From Rhipicephalus microplus (taxonomy: Eukaryota; Arthropoda; Arachnida; Ixodida; Ixodidae), in NCBI RefSeq assembly GCF_043290135.1, contig NC_134705.1, positions 40,886,771 to 40,950,770 on the forward strand: a stretch of DNA of 64,000 bases. Direction: 5' to 3'. The notes under the pieces are model-generated. The model was not told the DNA's origin. It saw nothing but the letters and a program-made list of their open reading frames with translations, and made no database searches. The translations under genes were made by a program, and so were the position numbers. Shown one piece after another: positions 24,630 to 35,201 of the stretch. Each line of letters begins with the position of its first letter. Positions within the stretch are counted from its first letter, which is position 1.

Positions 24630-25370
24630 TCTGAGGAACATAAAAGCATCATTAACCTGACATGGTCAAAAAATCGCCAGAGATGGAGTTTAAGGCTAGA
24701 GGTAAAATAGCCGCACAAAACCCTCCGCATCATTGTTCATCAGCCGCGCCCACCGACGGAGACAGTCCTCGCAGACGCCGCCACGCAAGCCGAGTGCGAG
24801 GGACGGGAGGCCCGCGCTTTTTAAATGAGTGCCACAGACAGCTTTGTACGTTAGTGCTGGCGCGCGCTGTAGTTTACTCATCTTCCATGGTCTGCAACAG
24901 GCTGTGGCTCGACTCTACTCTGACTACGCCTATGTACGGGTGGAGAGAACAGGCAGAGGTAATCCGCCTTTAGTCTCTCCAGTCGAGGGCAATTCTTTGC
25001 CCTGTGCGCAAGAGGCCCTCGTAAAACGGGCGAGGACAGCGGCCCGCGTCAATGGGATATCGGACTAAGGATCCCTCTCACTGATCTAATCGCGCAGAAA
25101 ACGCAATAAACGTTGTATTCTCTCTTTAGTCCCTTCAACCTAGGCAATCGTTTAGGAGCTTGCTGTCCGGCGGCGGCGGCGTGTACACCAGTGTTACCAG
25201 TGTACACTTCGCCGGTTGCCTCTCCGGTGATTCCAACAATGCTCAGTGAATGGCGCGCCGCCACCCAAGGCGTCTGTCATAATGTAACACATATGGTAGA
25301 TAAAGAGGGAAAGAAATTGTAAGAGTGCGAAACACTATGTTGCCAACAGAAGGCAACAGCAGATTCTCTT
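24630..25370. other. non-coding stretch, nothing recognised
   Basis: GC-rich in part. A short direct repeat ACACCAGTGTTACCAGTGTACAC is seen near 25185-25208. Open frames below 104 codons lack support. Confidence 0.35.
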
Positions 25371-25399
25371 AAAAAAGGTCACCCAGGGGACTTATCCGG

Positions 25400-27640
25400 G
25401 GAGTATAAGTATGAAAAAGAGTGCACCCGAGGTATAGGTAGTACTTGAGAATTTCAACTGGAAGAAGGCCGAAGGAAAAATTGCTAAGCGCACTACTCCG
25501 AGCTTAGAAGGGGTTCACCTCATTAACGAAGGTCCACCTCATTAACGAAATGGGACATGGTACTAAAGAAGCACTGCTGAATTCCCTAGTAAAGTGCTTA
25601 CAGGAGAAGGAAATACCAGACACTTGGCAGAGAAGTAGAATGAACTTAATGTATAAAGGCAAGGGAGAAAAGGTTAACATTCGCTCGTATAGACCGCTAA
25701 CCATTACATCTGTGCTGTACAGATTGGCAATGCAGACAGTAAAACTAAAAATAGAAACATGGGCAGAGCAAAATTATATTTTGGGAGAACTTCAGAATGG
25801 ATTCTAAATCGACAGGCGGTTAGATGGTAACCTGTTTGTCCTTATTCGGTGTATAGAAATATCTAAAATAGAATACATAGCTCATCTGGAATACATATAC
25901 ATAGCTCATCTGGACACCACTGTGGCGTGTTACAACGTTAATCAAACAATTTCGTAGGATATATTAAAGGACGTGGGAATAGGTCACGACTGTACACAGC
26001 TTTTCAGAGAAATATAGCGAGAAAATACGGTTTGAATTGAATGGGAAGAAATAAGTAGCAATGACAGCGTTGAAACTAGCAAGGGGCTGAGGCAGAAATG
26101 TCCTTTGTACCCGCTGTTATTCATGCTGTATATGGTAGGGATAGAAGAAGAGCTAGAAGGTAGCAACGTTGGGTTTACTCTGTCCCACAACCAGGCTGGC
26201 GCGATGGTTGAGCAGAAGCTTCCTAATCTATTTTATGCAGGCAATATTGTCCTATTCGCAGGCAGTCAAGACGATATACAACGGCTGGTAGACATATGCG
26301 GAAGGTAAGGCGAAGCTCTAAGACTAGGATTTAGCGCCACAAAATGTGGATTTATGGTATTCAACGATCACAAAGACCAGGCGGTCTCAATACAACGCCA
26401 AGGAATACCGAGGGTAAGCGAGTACACGTACCTCGGAGTATGGGTAAATTATGGAGATAGATACATGGAGGTACAGAAAAAACATCGGCAGCAAAAAGAT
26501 AGAGGAATGCTAAAATAATGAAGCACAGAGCGTTACGGGGATATAATAGGTACGAAGTGTTTCGAGGTGCGTGGAAAAACGCGATGGTTCCAGGGCTTAC
26601 ATTTGGGAACTCAGTGGTGTGCATGAAGCCAAAGGTGCAATGGACTGCGGGACGTTTCACGTTGGGCGCTCACGGGAAGGCGACGAATGAGGCTGTAAAA
26701 GGGCACATGGAATGGACAGGTTTTGAAGTAAGGGAAGCCCAGAGCAAAATGAGATTTGATAGGTTTTAAAAAAATAATGGATAATAGATTGACAGGGAAG
26801 GTTTGTATATGAAGAGCTTGCTTGATTGATATGTGGGGTTGAACGTCCCAAAATCACCGTATGATTATGAGAGACACCGTAGTGGAGGGCTCCGGAAATC
26901 TCGACCACCTGAGGTTCTTTAACGTGCACCCAAATATGAGCACACGGGCCTACAACATTTCCGCCTCCATCGGAAACGCAGCCGCCGCTGCCGGGATTCG
27001 ATCCCGCGACCTGCGGGTCTGCAGCCGAGTACATTAGCCACTAGACCACCACGGCGGGTCATGCATAGGAAGAGCATGGACACAAAGTGGACAAAAATAA
27101 CTAGGAGGCTCACCAGCAAATATGCGGCTGGCAGTGTGGACGACACGGTAACAAAGAGGATTAAGCGAAAAGTCAGAGGCCGAGAGGATTTATTGGACGA
27201 CAGTGACGGAAAAGAAGGCGGCTCTCAGTAACTTCCGAAAGGGCAAAAAAGAAATAAGTAGAGAGAGGTTTTACGAGATTTCAAGGAGAATCACTTTACT
27301 GTTCGATGCGATCGGATTCGGGTTGCCTAAGAAAGCGCAGTCATAAAGTGAGATTCAGTAAAGAAGAAGAACAATGTACGGGCTGTGGGGGGAGTTATGG
27401 AAACGAAGGAACATGTTTCTACTTAATTGCGGCGATATCCACCCAGTTTTACGTGTGGGTAAAAGGCCACATAAGGCTTCTCGTTTCAGGGACATACATG
27501 AAAAGCTGAACACGTCCACGATAGAAGCAAGTAAGAGACGGTTAAGAACTGGTGGCAGAAAGGCAGAGATAAAGGCCAGAAACTGTGCCAAAATTGGGTC
27601 ATTCTTCCTGAAGAGGCAGAGAAATGGAACACAAACTTAT
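25400..27640 (+). pseudogene. LINE (non-LTR retroelement) ORF2 remnant, split by a SINE
   Basis: Three broken blocks in order. (1) Reverse transcriptase fingers at about 25550-25805: LINEMGHGTKEALLNSL, then IPDTWQRSRM, YKGKGEKVNIRSYRPLTI and QNGF, with a stop in place of the next Arg. (2) Palm at about 26090-26310: RGLRQKCPLYPLLFMLYM-like text, then FYAGNIVLF where active elements have Y-A-D-D, so both catalytic Asp are gone. (3) Thumb and C-terminal part, for example GVWVNYGDRYMEVQKK, VPGLTFGNSVVC and, after the SINE, EKKAALSNFRKGKKEI and a CxxCGG knuckle near 27378. Many stops and frameshifts; dead. A second copy of part 3 is at 53640-53960. A 19-bp-period duplication (CACCTCATTAACGAA at 25516 and 25535) is inside. 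Confidence 0.85.
26822..27058 (-). mobile_element. full-length Ruka-type tRNA-SINE inserted in the LINE
   Basis: On the minus strand, from the right: GGTGGTCTAGTGGCTAATGT (A-box TGGTCTAGTGG), B box GGTCGCGGGATCGAATCCCG, a tRNA-unrelated body with GGTGCACGTTAAAGAACCTC, and a 3' end of CAACCCCACATATCAATCAA. It interrupts block 3 of the LINE; TATGAAGAGC on the left and ATAGGAAGAGC on the right are the likely, slightly altered target duplication. It is transcribed by RNA polymerase III in principle. Inserted after the LINE. Confidence 0.9.
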
Positions 27641-27894
27641 ATTTTTTTGTTGTAATAAGATCGATTTATTCGAAGTAGATAAGGCAACATAAATAGAAAG
27701 ATTTATTTTCCTTTTTTTTTCTTGCGAGCCTGGTGGCACACATGTCCCCACCCAGTTATAAAGGGGACGCTCATAGCATCCACCCATTTATCCATCCGTC
27801 GGTTTTCGATGGACAGCGCGCTGGCTTCATGGCAACTACGTCCACTTCGTTCTCGTCGCTTCGTAGGCGCGGCAGCACGTGACAAGTTCCTACG
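27641..27894. repeat. dispersed repeat segment, element 3' tail
   Basis: Contains CGAGCCTGGTGGCACACATG, then CCCACCCAGTTATAAAGGGG and an ATCC-rich stretch (CATCCACCCATTTATCCATCC), a text I recognise as widely repeated in ticks. A poly(T) near 27708-27722 is consistent with a minus-strand poly(A) tail. No gene. Confidence 0.4.
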
Positions 27895-28224
27895 ATGAGC
27901 GTTACTCACGAGTATACCGGTATCTTTCCAAGTCCCCTCACCTTCTTACTCTCAAGCCCGTCGGAGAACGCAGCTCCACGTGCTACATTGATGAGCGTTA
28001 AGCATTTGACTCACGGGAGCGGCCAATGTGGCAAAAAGGGGCAGGTGGTTAACGTGCCGCTCGACGTGACCAACACTGCGCAGTGCCGGTCGCGGAAGAT
28101 GCCTGGCAACACTGCCTTCGACGTACACATCACGCGCCAGCTCGTTAACAAGCCTTCCCGCAGAAATCGACTCGCCAAGAAACGCCCCGTGCACCTCCGA
28201 GCAAGGTCCTCTAAACAACATTGA
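27895..28224 (+). pseudogene. Helitron-type DUF6570 fragment
   Basis: Open 109-codon frame. From about 27960 it reads SENAAPRATLMSVKHL, then GSGQCGKKGQVVNVPLDV, NTAQCRSRKMPG and FDVHITRQLVNK, followed by a basic tail and a stop. The order (R-x-x-x-M-x-x-x-x-L, GQ-x-G-x-x-GQVVNVP, then a short IDVHI-like strand) is that of the DUF6570 region lying upstream of the helicase-like domain in Helitron-encoded proteins. No Rep or Pif1 helicase part follows; AATAAA occurs at 28260. A truncated fossil, or a young fragment given the open frame. Family call from pattern, fairly confident. Confidence 0.7.
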
Positions 28225-29077
28225 CTTTGTACATATCGCGGTGACTTTTTTTGTGTCTGAATAAACATCGAATGAATGGAATACCCAGCATCAGCCAAGA
28301 TGGCCACGTTACGAAGCCCTTAGTATTCACTAACTTCACTGTTTCTCAAAATGTACGGTACTACTGTATACTTCTCTCCTACTCCCCCTTCCCCTCCTTT
28401 TTGCTGCTGTCGAGTCGCGTTGAAGGCTTACATTGTCACATTTTCCTAACATGACAGCAGGCGCTGCGCATGATTACGCATAGCTAGCAACGTGAAGAGC
28501 GCGTGTGCCTAATTTACAAATCTGCGCATATTTATCCACTCAATGTGTCACCCAACGCCCGCGGATGCCTCAGTTCGCGAGTGTGCACGACGACCGGTAG
28601 GCGCGCACGTTACATGCGACCCGATCACAGGCGTGCTTGGAAACACATGCCGTCTACCGACGTTTCAGCTCGCGACGACAACAGTCTTTGCTCCTGCAAA
28701 AAATAATTTTCCAGTCCAGTCTACCTACACGTCGGCTGAAAGCATCAGTAACTCGCGTTCCTATGCTTTTTGTAAGTGACCGCTACCGTCTCAAGTAAGC
28801 CATCGCGTCTAGGAATGCACCCAGCGTCGATAAGCTAGCGTGAGCTTGCGTTGAAAAACGCCAATGTTCGGTCTCGGCGTGCCTCGCAATCCGAATTTGT
28901 TTTGACACGTTAAACCCCTAATTTTCTTTTAACTATTCAACTTTTTTCCACCACCATTTGCTTGAATCACATCTCAACGTGATCCACTCATAAAATGAGC
29001 CAATTAAAGGTGCTACATACTTCGACGAAATTCATTATACTGGCGAACGACTGAGCACCAAATGTGTCGGGTCTTAC
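28225..29077. other. non-coding stretch, possible first intron of the 29.1-kb gene
   Basis: Directly downstream (minus strand) of the GTAAGA donor at 29077. No second exon recognised. Short frames only. Confidence 0.35.
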
Positions 29078-29249
29078 CGATCAACGTTGGCGACATGGGC
29101 TCATCGTGATGATCATCGCTGCTTGCCAGCGGATCAAATCGGAAGTGCTTCTCCAAGTCGACAATACCGGCCCCCAAGGCCTCAAGAAAACCGTCATCAG
29201 ACGACGAGGACGGCAACGACGATGAAGATGAAGACGACTGCGACGACAT
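29078..29249 (-). CDS. candidate first coding exon, Ser/Asp-rich, unknown protein
   Basis: ATG at 29249-29247 with G at -3. The encoded 57 residues start MSSQSSSSSSSLPSSSSDDG, continue FLEALGAGIVDLEKHFRFDP and LASSDDHHDEPMSPTLI, then a split Gly codon at a consensus GTAAGAC donor (29077-29071), phase 1. Composition is strongly non-random: a Ser/Asp low-complexity N-terminus, a short helix-prone stretch, then F-x-F-D-P. No signal peptide or membrane segment. The downstream exon is not found in the window, so the gene would run left. I do not recognise the family. The ORF at 55533-55742 shares the acidic Ser-rich start and F-x-F-D-P-x-A, which could mark one repeated gene family. Confidence 0.5.
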
Positions 29250-30839
29250 CACGCAGCACAGGCGGGGTAGCCTGTAGGCTAAACGAACGTCGATGCAGGC
29301 CACGTAAAAGTGCGTCACAGTTCGGTGAGCTCACGTGATGGAGCTTGTTTACAAGGTTGTACACGTTAGACGGCGTTCGTTACAACCGGCGGATCGTGAA
29401 TACGTTGAGTTCGTTAGCCACAACGTGCGCTTTTCAGGTCAGCGAATAAACCTTATGGAATCAGCGCACTGACAGGCGCACCTTTACAGTACGTACACTT
29501 ACTTGCACGGAACATGAACTACCGAGTGAATACACGTTTAGTGGTTACGTTTAGCTTAGAGATACTGTATATATATGCTACCGCAGCATATACCTAAAAG
29601 TAGCATATACAGTAACTCTAGTTTAGCTTACAGAACGGACCTCTTCGTGGCTGCCACCGAGTCGAGACAAGACATTGTCCGAGTCCCGGATAGGTGGTGC
29701 CACCTGGCGGGGCCAAGGTGACTCATGCAAGCACGGCCGGGCTTCCTTGACAGCCGTGGCACACGCAAGATTGTTGCTACAGAAACATGGTGCACTGTGC
29801 GTATCTGGTGGCGTAATTACAATTGCGCGACGTGATTGGACGAAGCGACAAAATATATCGACACCATCGTCAGGTAACACGGCATTCCTTGCACCCCTTT
29901 GCGTACACCTAAACCCCGTACACACTAAGAAAATTTATTACAATCCTGCCGCCGCGGTGATTGCATCTGACTTAAACACAGTTTAAATGCAGCTATTTTC
30001 ATTACGTCTATGTTTGCGCAAATTTATTACGTACGTATACGTTTACGTATGGGGGAGACAGAGCATGCGTTCCGGTAAAGTGGTAAACGGTGACGTTAAA
30101 AGGAGAAATGTTCAAAACCTCTCATAATTGTCTGAAAGCTTCACGCGGCGCCACGACGTCAATTTTTGGAACTTAACATCGCACCGCATTCCTCCTCGAG
30201 AGACTCCTTTGTCGGCAATGACTTTTTCTTTGGGGGGGGGGGGGGAGGGGGGATTCAATTTTGTTTGTGCGTACGTTTGTATGTGAGCATGTCTATTTAC
30301 GCAGGCAAAATTTCATTTTTTTAGTGGGAGGGGGGGGGGGGTTATGCTTTCAGTTCTGGCTAAGCCACTGCTGCACAAAGCTAATTCCTTAGCGCAGTTG
30401 GTCGCATGCCCTTTTCCCCTTCCCACAAAGGGTCCTTTCAAACAGTCTCCGGTTTACGCTGTAGTCACGTGCGTCCCATTAGTAACAGCCTCCTGCAAAC
30501 CCAAGTGAAAGCAGCGCCCAAATGAAAGACAGCGCTAACGAGCGTTGAGACAGACTGCCTAACGGTGAACGGACAGCGAAGATGTGGCGACAAAAGGCAA
30601 GGACTGTCAGAAATGTAATTAGTCTGAGGGCATGGGTCTCTCTCTCTCTCTTTTTTCGTGTGTTGTCGCAAGTGCAAAGCGCATCGAGAAGAGATGAACG
30701 CGTCACCGAGTAGAAAACGGCAAATATATATATCGGCGCACATTTGTCAACCTGGGATCTCAGACATTGGTGAGAACTCCAGCGGACAGAACACCGTAAT
30801 AATGTGAAAGAAAAAGTGGTATACTATACAAATTCATTG
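29250..30839. other. non-coding stretch with G-runs
   Basis: An imperfect inverted repeat around 29560-29620 (GATACTGTATATATATGCTA and TAGCATATACAGTAACTC). G homopolymers at about 30232-30251 and 30331-30341. A TC-repeat near 30636-30651. No gene supported. Confidence 0.4.
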
Positions 30840-31720
30840 ATGACGACATCCGGGTCCAGCACGTGGTGTTGCGCTTGGCCCGGCAATTCGTCTGGGCAGA
30901 CGCCATTGTGCGTAAGCCGGTCTACTAGGAAGCTTTCAACCCCATCGGCGCCCAGTCTGCAAGACGCTGTCCTGTAGATGTTCCAGGAAGCATTCGGGTC
31001 TCAACGAAAGCTTCGCGAGACAAGCGTTTTGTTGAACGTGCTCGAACAGCGGGGGGACGGCGCCACTGTGGCTGGTCTCATTAAGACAACCTCTTGACTC
31101 GGCTATTGTCATCTACGCGAGGACATCGCGAAGCAGCGCCAGCCCGGAAGCGTGGGAAGACGTCGAAGAAGCCGTTCTCAGGGATCGAGCGTTTGGACTG
31201 CCTGAAGTTGAAAGCAGCATGGACCGCTGCTGCCATCTCCCCAGAGGAGCACAACCTTCCCTCTCCGGACTCTACCTCATCGCCCTGCGGCGCCTTCAAG
31301 GCGGAGGCCGGTTGCGTCATTGTAGGGTGCGCTCATGCTCCCATTGGACCATTGAGACTTCGTCACCTGATTAGTGGCGAAAGTGCTTACCGCCGCCTTC
31401 TTCGGATCTCGGTGTAAAGGAGACGGCGGGCTATAAGAGACGACGCATTTTTGTAAATCAGAGCTGAATCACGTGCGGAATCATGAGCGGAATCATGAAC
31501 TGAATATCTGTTGTACATAATGCGGGATCTTCTCGATCTCTGTACAGTTATTTTCTTTCTTCAATAATGTAAATAAACCTCCGTTCTCTCTGATGAACGC
31601 GTCTCCTCACTGGCGAAGATCGGCTATGCGGACGACGGCGGCATAGCCAGCTACCCTAAAGAGAGCCCGCAGTACCTACCATCAACTTCCTACCCTTCAC
31701 AGTGAGTCCCTCAGTTCAGA
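30840..31720 (+). other. possible LTR-like or transcribed repeat segment
   Basis: GC-rich text with an open 107-codon frame (31094-31417, no domain) gives way to a short tandem GCGGAATCATGA near 31472-31495, then GTAAATAAACCTCC (AATAAA at 31571) and GAACGCGTCTCCTCACTGGCG. The layout resembles the R-U5 part of a tick Ty3-type LTR, but I could not find its partner LTR or ends in the window. Low confidence. Confidence 0.25.
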
Positions 31721-34596
31721 TCCCCACTGGCGATTGCGGCACGCCGAGCTTACATAAGGTAGACAACTCGTTCATTGGATTTCTGATTGAATGTTGCGTC
31801 CTATGTGATTATCTTTCGCATCCCTCGTGTTGGCGCCACCGATGCCTGCGGTAACATGTCGCAGGCATCTTTCGCCTCGATATACCGAACTCAGTCACTC
31901 CCTTAAGTCTCACACAGGCCACGCACCTTGTTGCTGTGAACCACGGCGAACTACTCGACGACATTGAAAAAGAAGCAAGGTAAACGACGATGCGAGGAAC
32001 ACGACATTACAGGTCAAAATCAAGTAGAGAGGAGGAGATGTCAGTTTTCATGAAGTGGATACTATGCAATCTTTGCGATGAGTGATAAACGTCGAGTTCT
32101 AAAGCTTGCCGATTTACATCGAACACGTACTTCGCATGCCGGCCTTCGTCGCACGAAAAAAGTTCGCGATCTCCCACGTAACAGCTGTGATGTAAACTTG
32201 AGATAGATTACTTCAATGGAGAGCTGCAGATGTTGGTCTGGCTTTTCGCTTGACATGCTACTCCAGGTACTGGTTGATCACTATGATATGTACAGCTATA
32301 ATCACATAACACATGCAGTCCCACACGTGCACTGCACTATTTACAACGTTGCGTTCAGACAATGCACTCAGGCATAGGTGTAGACAGGGTGGTTGGGGTC
32401 GTTCAGCACGGGCTCCCCTCCCTAAATTGACCCTCCCCTTCCCTCAAGAAAAAAATTCTGGCTACGCTCCTGCACTAAGGGGGGTGGGGGGGGGGTAATT
32501 CCGCGAGAGATCAACACGAGTCGAAAAGTTGATATTTTAGATGTGATTGTTCATTTTATATTTTGTACACGTACCACAACCTAAAAGTGAACTTCGTTTT
32601 TTATCCACTGCATAGTTTAGGAGAAAAAAGAATATTGAACTTATTTAGTACAGAGAGACCAATTTCGTCCCTTGTCATTTTCGAAAGTTAACGATGACAT
32701 AAAAACACAATTGCTAGCTTGACGAAGACGATTTTTTTAGCAAATTCAAGCGTAATGAAGAGGCAAGCAGCATTGTTGGACACTTGTATGCTGAAGCAAA
32801 CTGTTTCTGAAAAATGTCTGAACAGGTGACATTTTTCAAAAGTTGCTTGGTTTGAGATGTTTCTTTTTCTCTCCTAAACTACACCAGCTAATGTTTCAAA
32901 ACTTAGAGCCCTATTACAACATAATGTTCACAATATTACCGGGCAATACCATTGTTTTACCTCAGACATAATTTTATAAATGGCCACAAGCTTTCCAATT
33001 CGTCGACAGTAACACCTACTGAAAAATCAATATTTAAAAAACGCAATCTTCACTTTTTCTTAAAATTTCATGAAACGATCCTCACAGATGATTGAAAAAG
33101 AATAGTTAAAAAAACATATTGCATTATTTTGTTTGCAACAACATGTTGAAGTTCAAGGTTTTCGAGCATGCATGTTTTCGAGCATAGGCGACAAACGCAT
33201 GAGAAATCGGGCTAAAAACAGTGGTCATGAGCTTCTGATTCGTTTGAATAGGACCATACTTACAAAAAAGTTTTTGTCTTGGGTCGATATTTTCGTCATA
33301 CTGATTAGGAATGCCTTATTGAAAATATTCGACGTCATGTCATTACCTATGTTTGATTGAACATTTTAAACAGTGAAAATAATAAAAAATAATAAAAACA
33401 ATCCATACGTGACAAGACGCTATGCGTGCGCGCGGCCCCCAAGAGCTCGCGTACAGTAAGACTCTTAACGAAAGAGTACACGGAGATGGAGCATCTCACC
33501 GACGACGCAGTATCGGCCGCAGACAACGGCACGGCCACAACGGTGACTTCCTCGGCGAGAGAGTGACTCGACGTACGAGGAGGAGGGAAGTGGGTCGTCC
33601 TGCCGCCGCCGACTGGTTATCGGTGGCGAAACCGGAAACTAGAAGAGCGCGACGAGAACAGTGCTCGCTCAATGCGGTGTGGCAGCCGCTCTGCACGGAA
33701 CGTGTACACTCCTCCATAATGCGTGGGAAACTCGCAGACGAGCTGGGAGGATGAAGGAAAGAACGAACGTGGTCTCTACCACAGTCGACAGTTTTACGTA
33801 TGCCGTATGGGTGGTAATCGAGTTAATTTTGCAATGTACGTGAAGCCCACCCTACTTGAGCCAAAATTTTGGGTTGCAGTATTTCAAATAAATTAATGAA
33901 GAAAACGGAAGGGTTAACCACATCCGTATATCACGGCCCCAAAACCCGCCCGTAAGGCTACGAGCTGTGATATCATCTATCGTAATGCGTGCGAAACTTG
34001 CAGGCGAGCTGTAGCAAAGGAGATCGACACTTCCGCCCTAGCTCACTATCGGCGAGGGGTAAGCACATCACGAGCCAAACACAAAAAAATAACAAAGAAA
34101 ACTCGCTCACCAAACTAAACACGTCGGTATCGTTGCGCCACAAATCGTACCAAGGTTACAGCGGCTTTCGGAGGAGAGGCGCGACGACACATCACATTTA
34201 CCGTGCGCCCACGAAGAGGCTACAATAGAGCCGGAGAGGGTGATAGGACTCAACGCCTTCGCGGTGCCCTCTCTATTACACTCTTTTTTTTTTAATCAGC
34301 CCCAAGCTGCACAGCAAGTACCGGTTCTACGCCGTGCCTCAGATAACACCACCGGTCGACGAAAGGGCCCTCACGATACCGCGGACCCCCGAGGAAGCAT
34401 CGTCGCTTTAAAACTGGCAAGCGCCTACAATGCAGGGCCGACTAGGTTCCCACGCCGGCGTGGTCAACAACCTACTTTTTTTTTACTAGCATTATTATGT
34501 GCCCATTGTTCGCAAAAGCAATGCAAGCACGCGGGACGATAATTGAACAGCAATAGTAAACAGAACCAACCAACATAGATATTTAATCCAAAAGCG
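31721..34596. other. non-coding stretch; CpG-rich part at 33420-33760
   Basis: AT-rich from 32500 to 33400, including ATTCTGGCTACGCTCCTGCA near 32455, a text also found near 22655 as CTAGCTACGCCCCTGGCA. The CpG-rich part has overlapping open frames on both strands and no recognised protein. A G-run lies at about 32480-32495. Confidence 0.35.
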
Positions 34597-34752
34597 TAAA
34601 TATAGCGCATGGTTTCAGAGATCCATCGTCGAATTTCCAGACCACGGTGCCGGAAAAACCGAAACTAACGCACAGAGTGCGTCAGTTCTTGTTTCTCCGG
34701 CATCACGATCTGAAAATCGGAGGACGCATCTGTGAAACCACGCGTGATATAT
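34597..34752. repeat. long imperfect inverted repeat (hairpin of about 155 nt)
   Basis: The left arm from 34597 (ATATAGCGCATGGTTTCAGA onward) and the right arm ending at 34752 pair through GGTTTCA, GATGCGTC/GATCCATCG, CAGA, TGCCGG, AACTRACGCAC, with roughly three quarters of positions complementary and a loop of only a few bases near 34674. It may be a foldback MITE or a hairpin precursor. No end motif or target duplication is clear. Confidence 0.7.
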
Positions 34753-34991
34753 AAACATTTTAAAAACTGGGCTCGCCATAATTTGCGACGCAGAACACCT
34801 TCACCGCATAAGCAACCGCACTAAAATTATTAAGAAAGAAGTTGATTCAATTATTTCTTATAAATTAGTGTGTTTTAAGCGATTTAATTAGTGGCTAAAT
34901 CAGCCTAGAAATGAGCTGCGAAAACGGCAAGTGCCTACCCATTATTGTTCTTAATGAAAATCTATATTGCTTACAAAAAGCACCCTGTATC

Positions 34992-34994
<3 letters not shown>

Positions 34995-35053
<59 letters not shown>
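34995..35053. repeat. (TA)n microsatellite
   Basis: About 29 uninterrupted TA units. Frames through it encode only alternating Ile-Tyr and are not genes. Confidence 0.98.
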
Positions 35054-35055
<2 letters not shown>

Positions 35056-35176
35056 CGCCGAGATTTTAAAAAAATCACTGCGTATACCATACTACAGTGC
35101 GCACAGCGTAAACGCGCGTACGCCACATCTGACTTGGCTTAACTACTCTCTCTCTCTCTTTCAGCGTGTGTCTTTA

Positions 35177-35201
35177 TACGCAGACTGCGCCAGTCTGCGT
35201 A
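35177..35201. repeat. perfect 11-bp inverted repeat, 3-nt loop
   Basis: TACGCAGACTG, CGC, CAGTCTGCGTA; followed by six A. A tight hairpin of unknown role. Confidence 0.85.

Noticed and set aside
26980..27058. Possible tRNA gene in the SINE head
   Set aside because: A and B boxes belong to the repeated SINE; the same text recurs at four or more places in the window with target duplications.
29250..29318. In-frame extension upstream of the ATG at 29249
   Set aside because: It starts at GTG, which is not a usual eukaryotic initiator; the first ATG with good context is at 29249.
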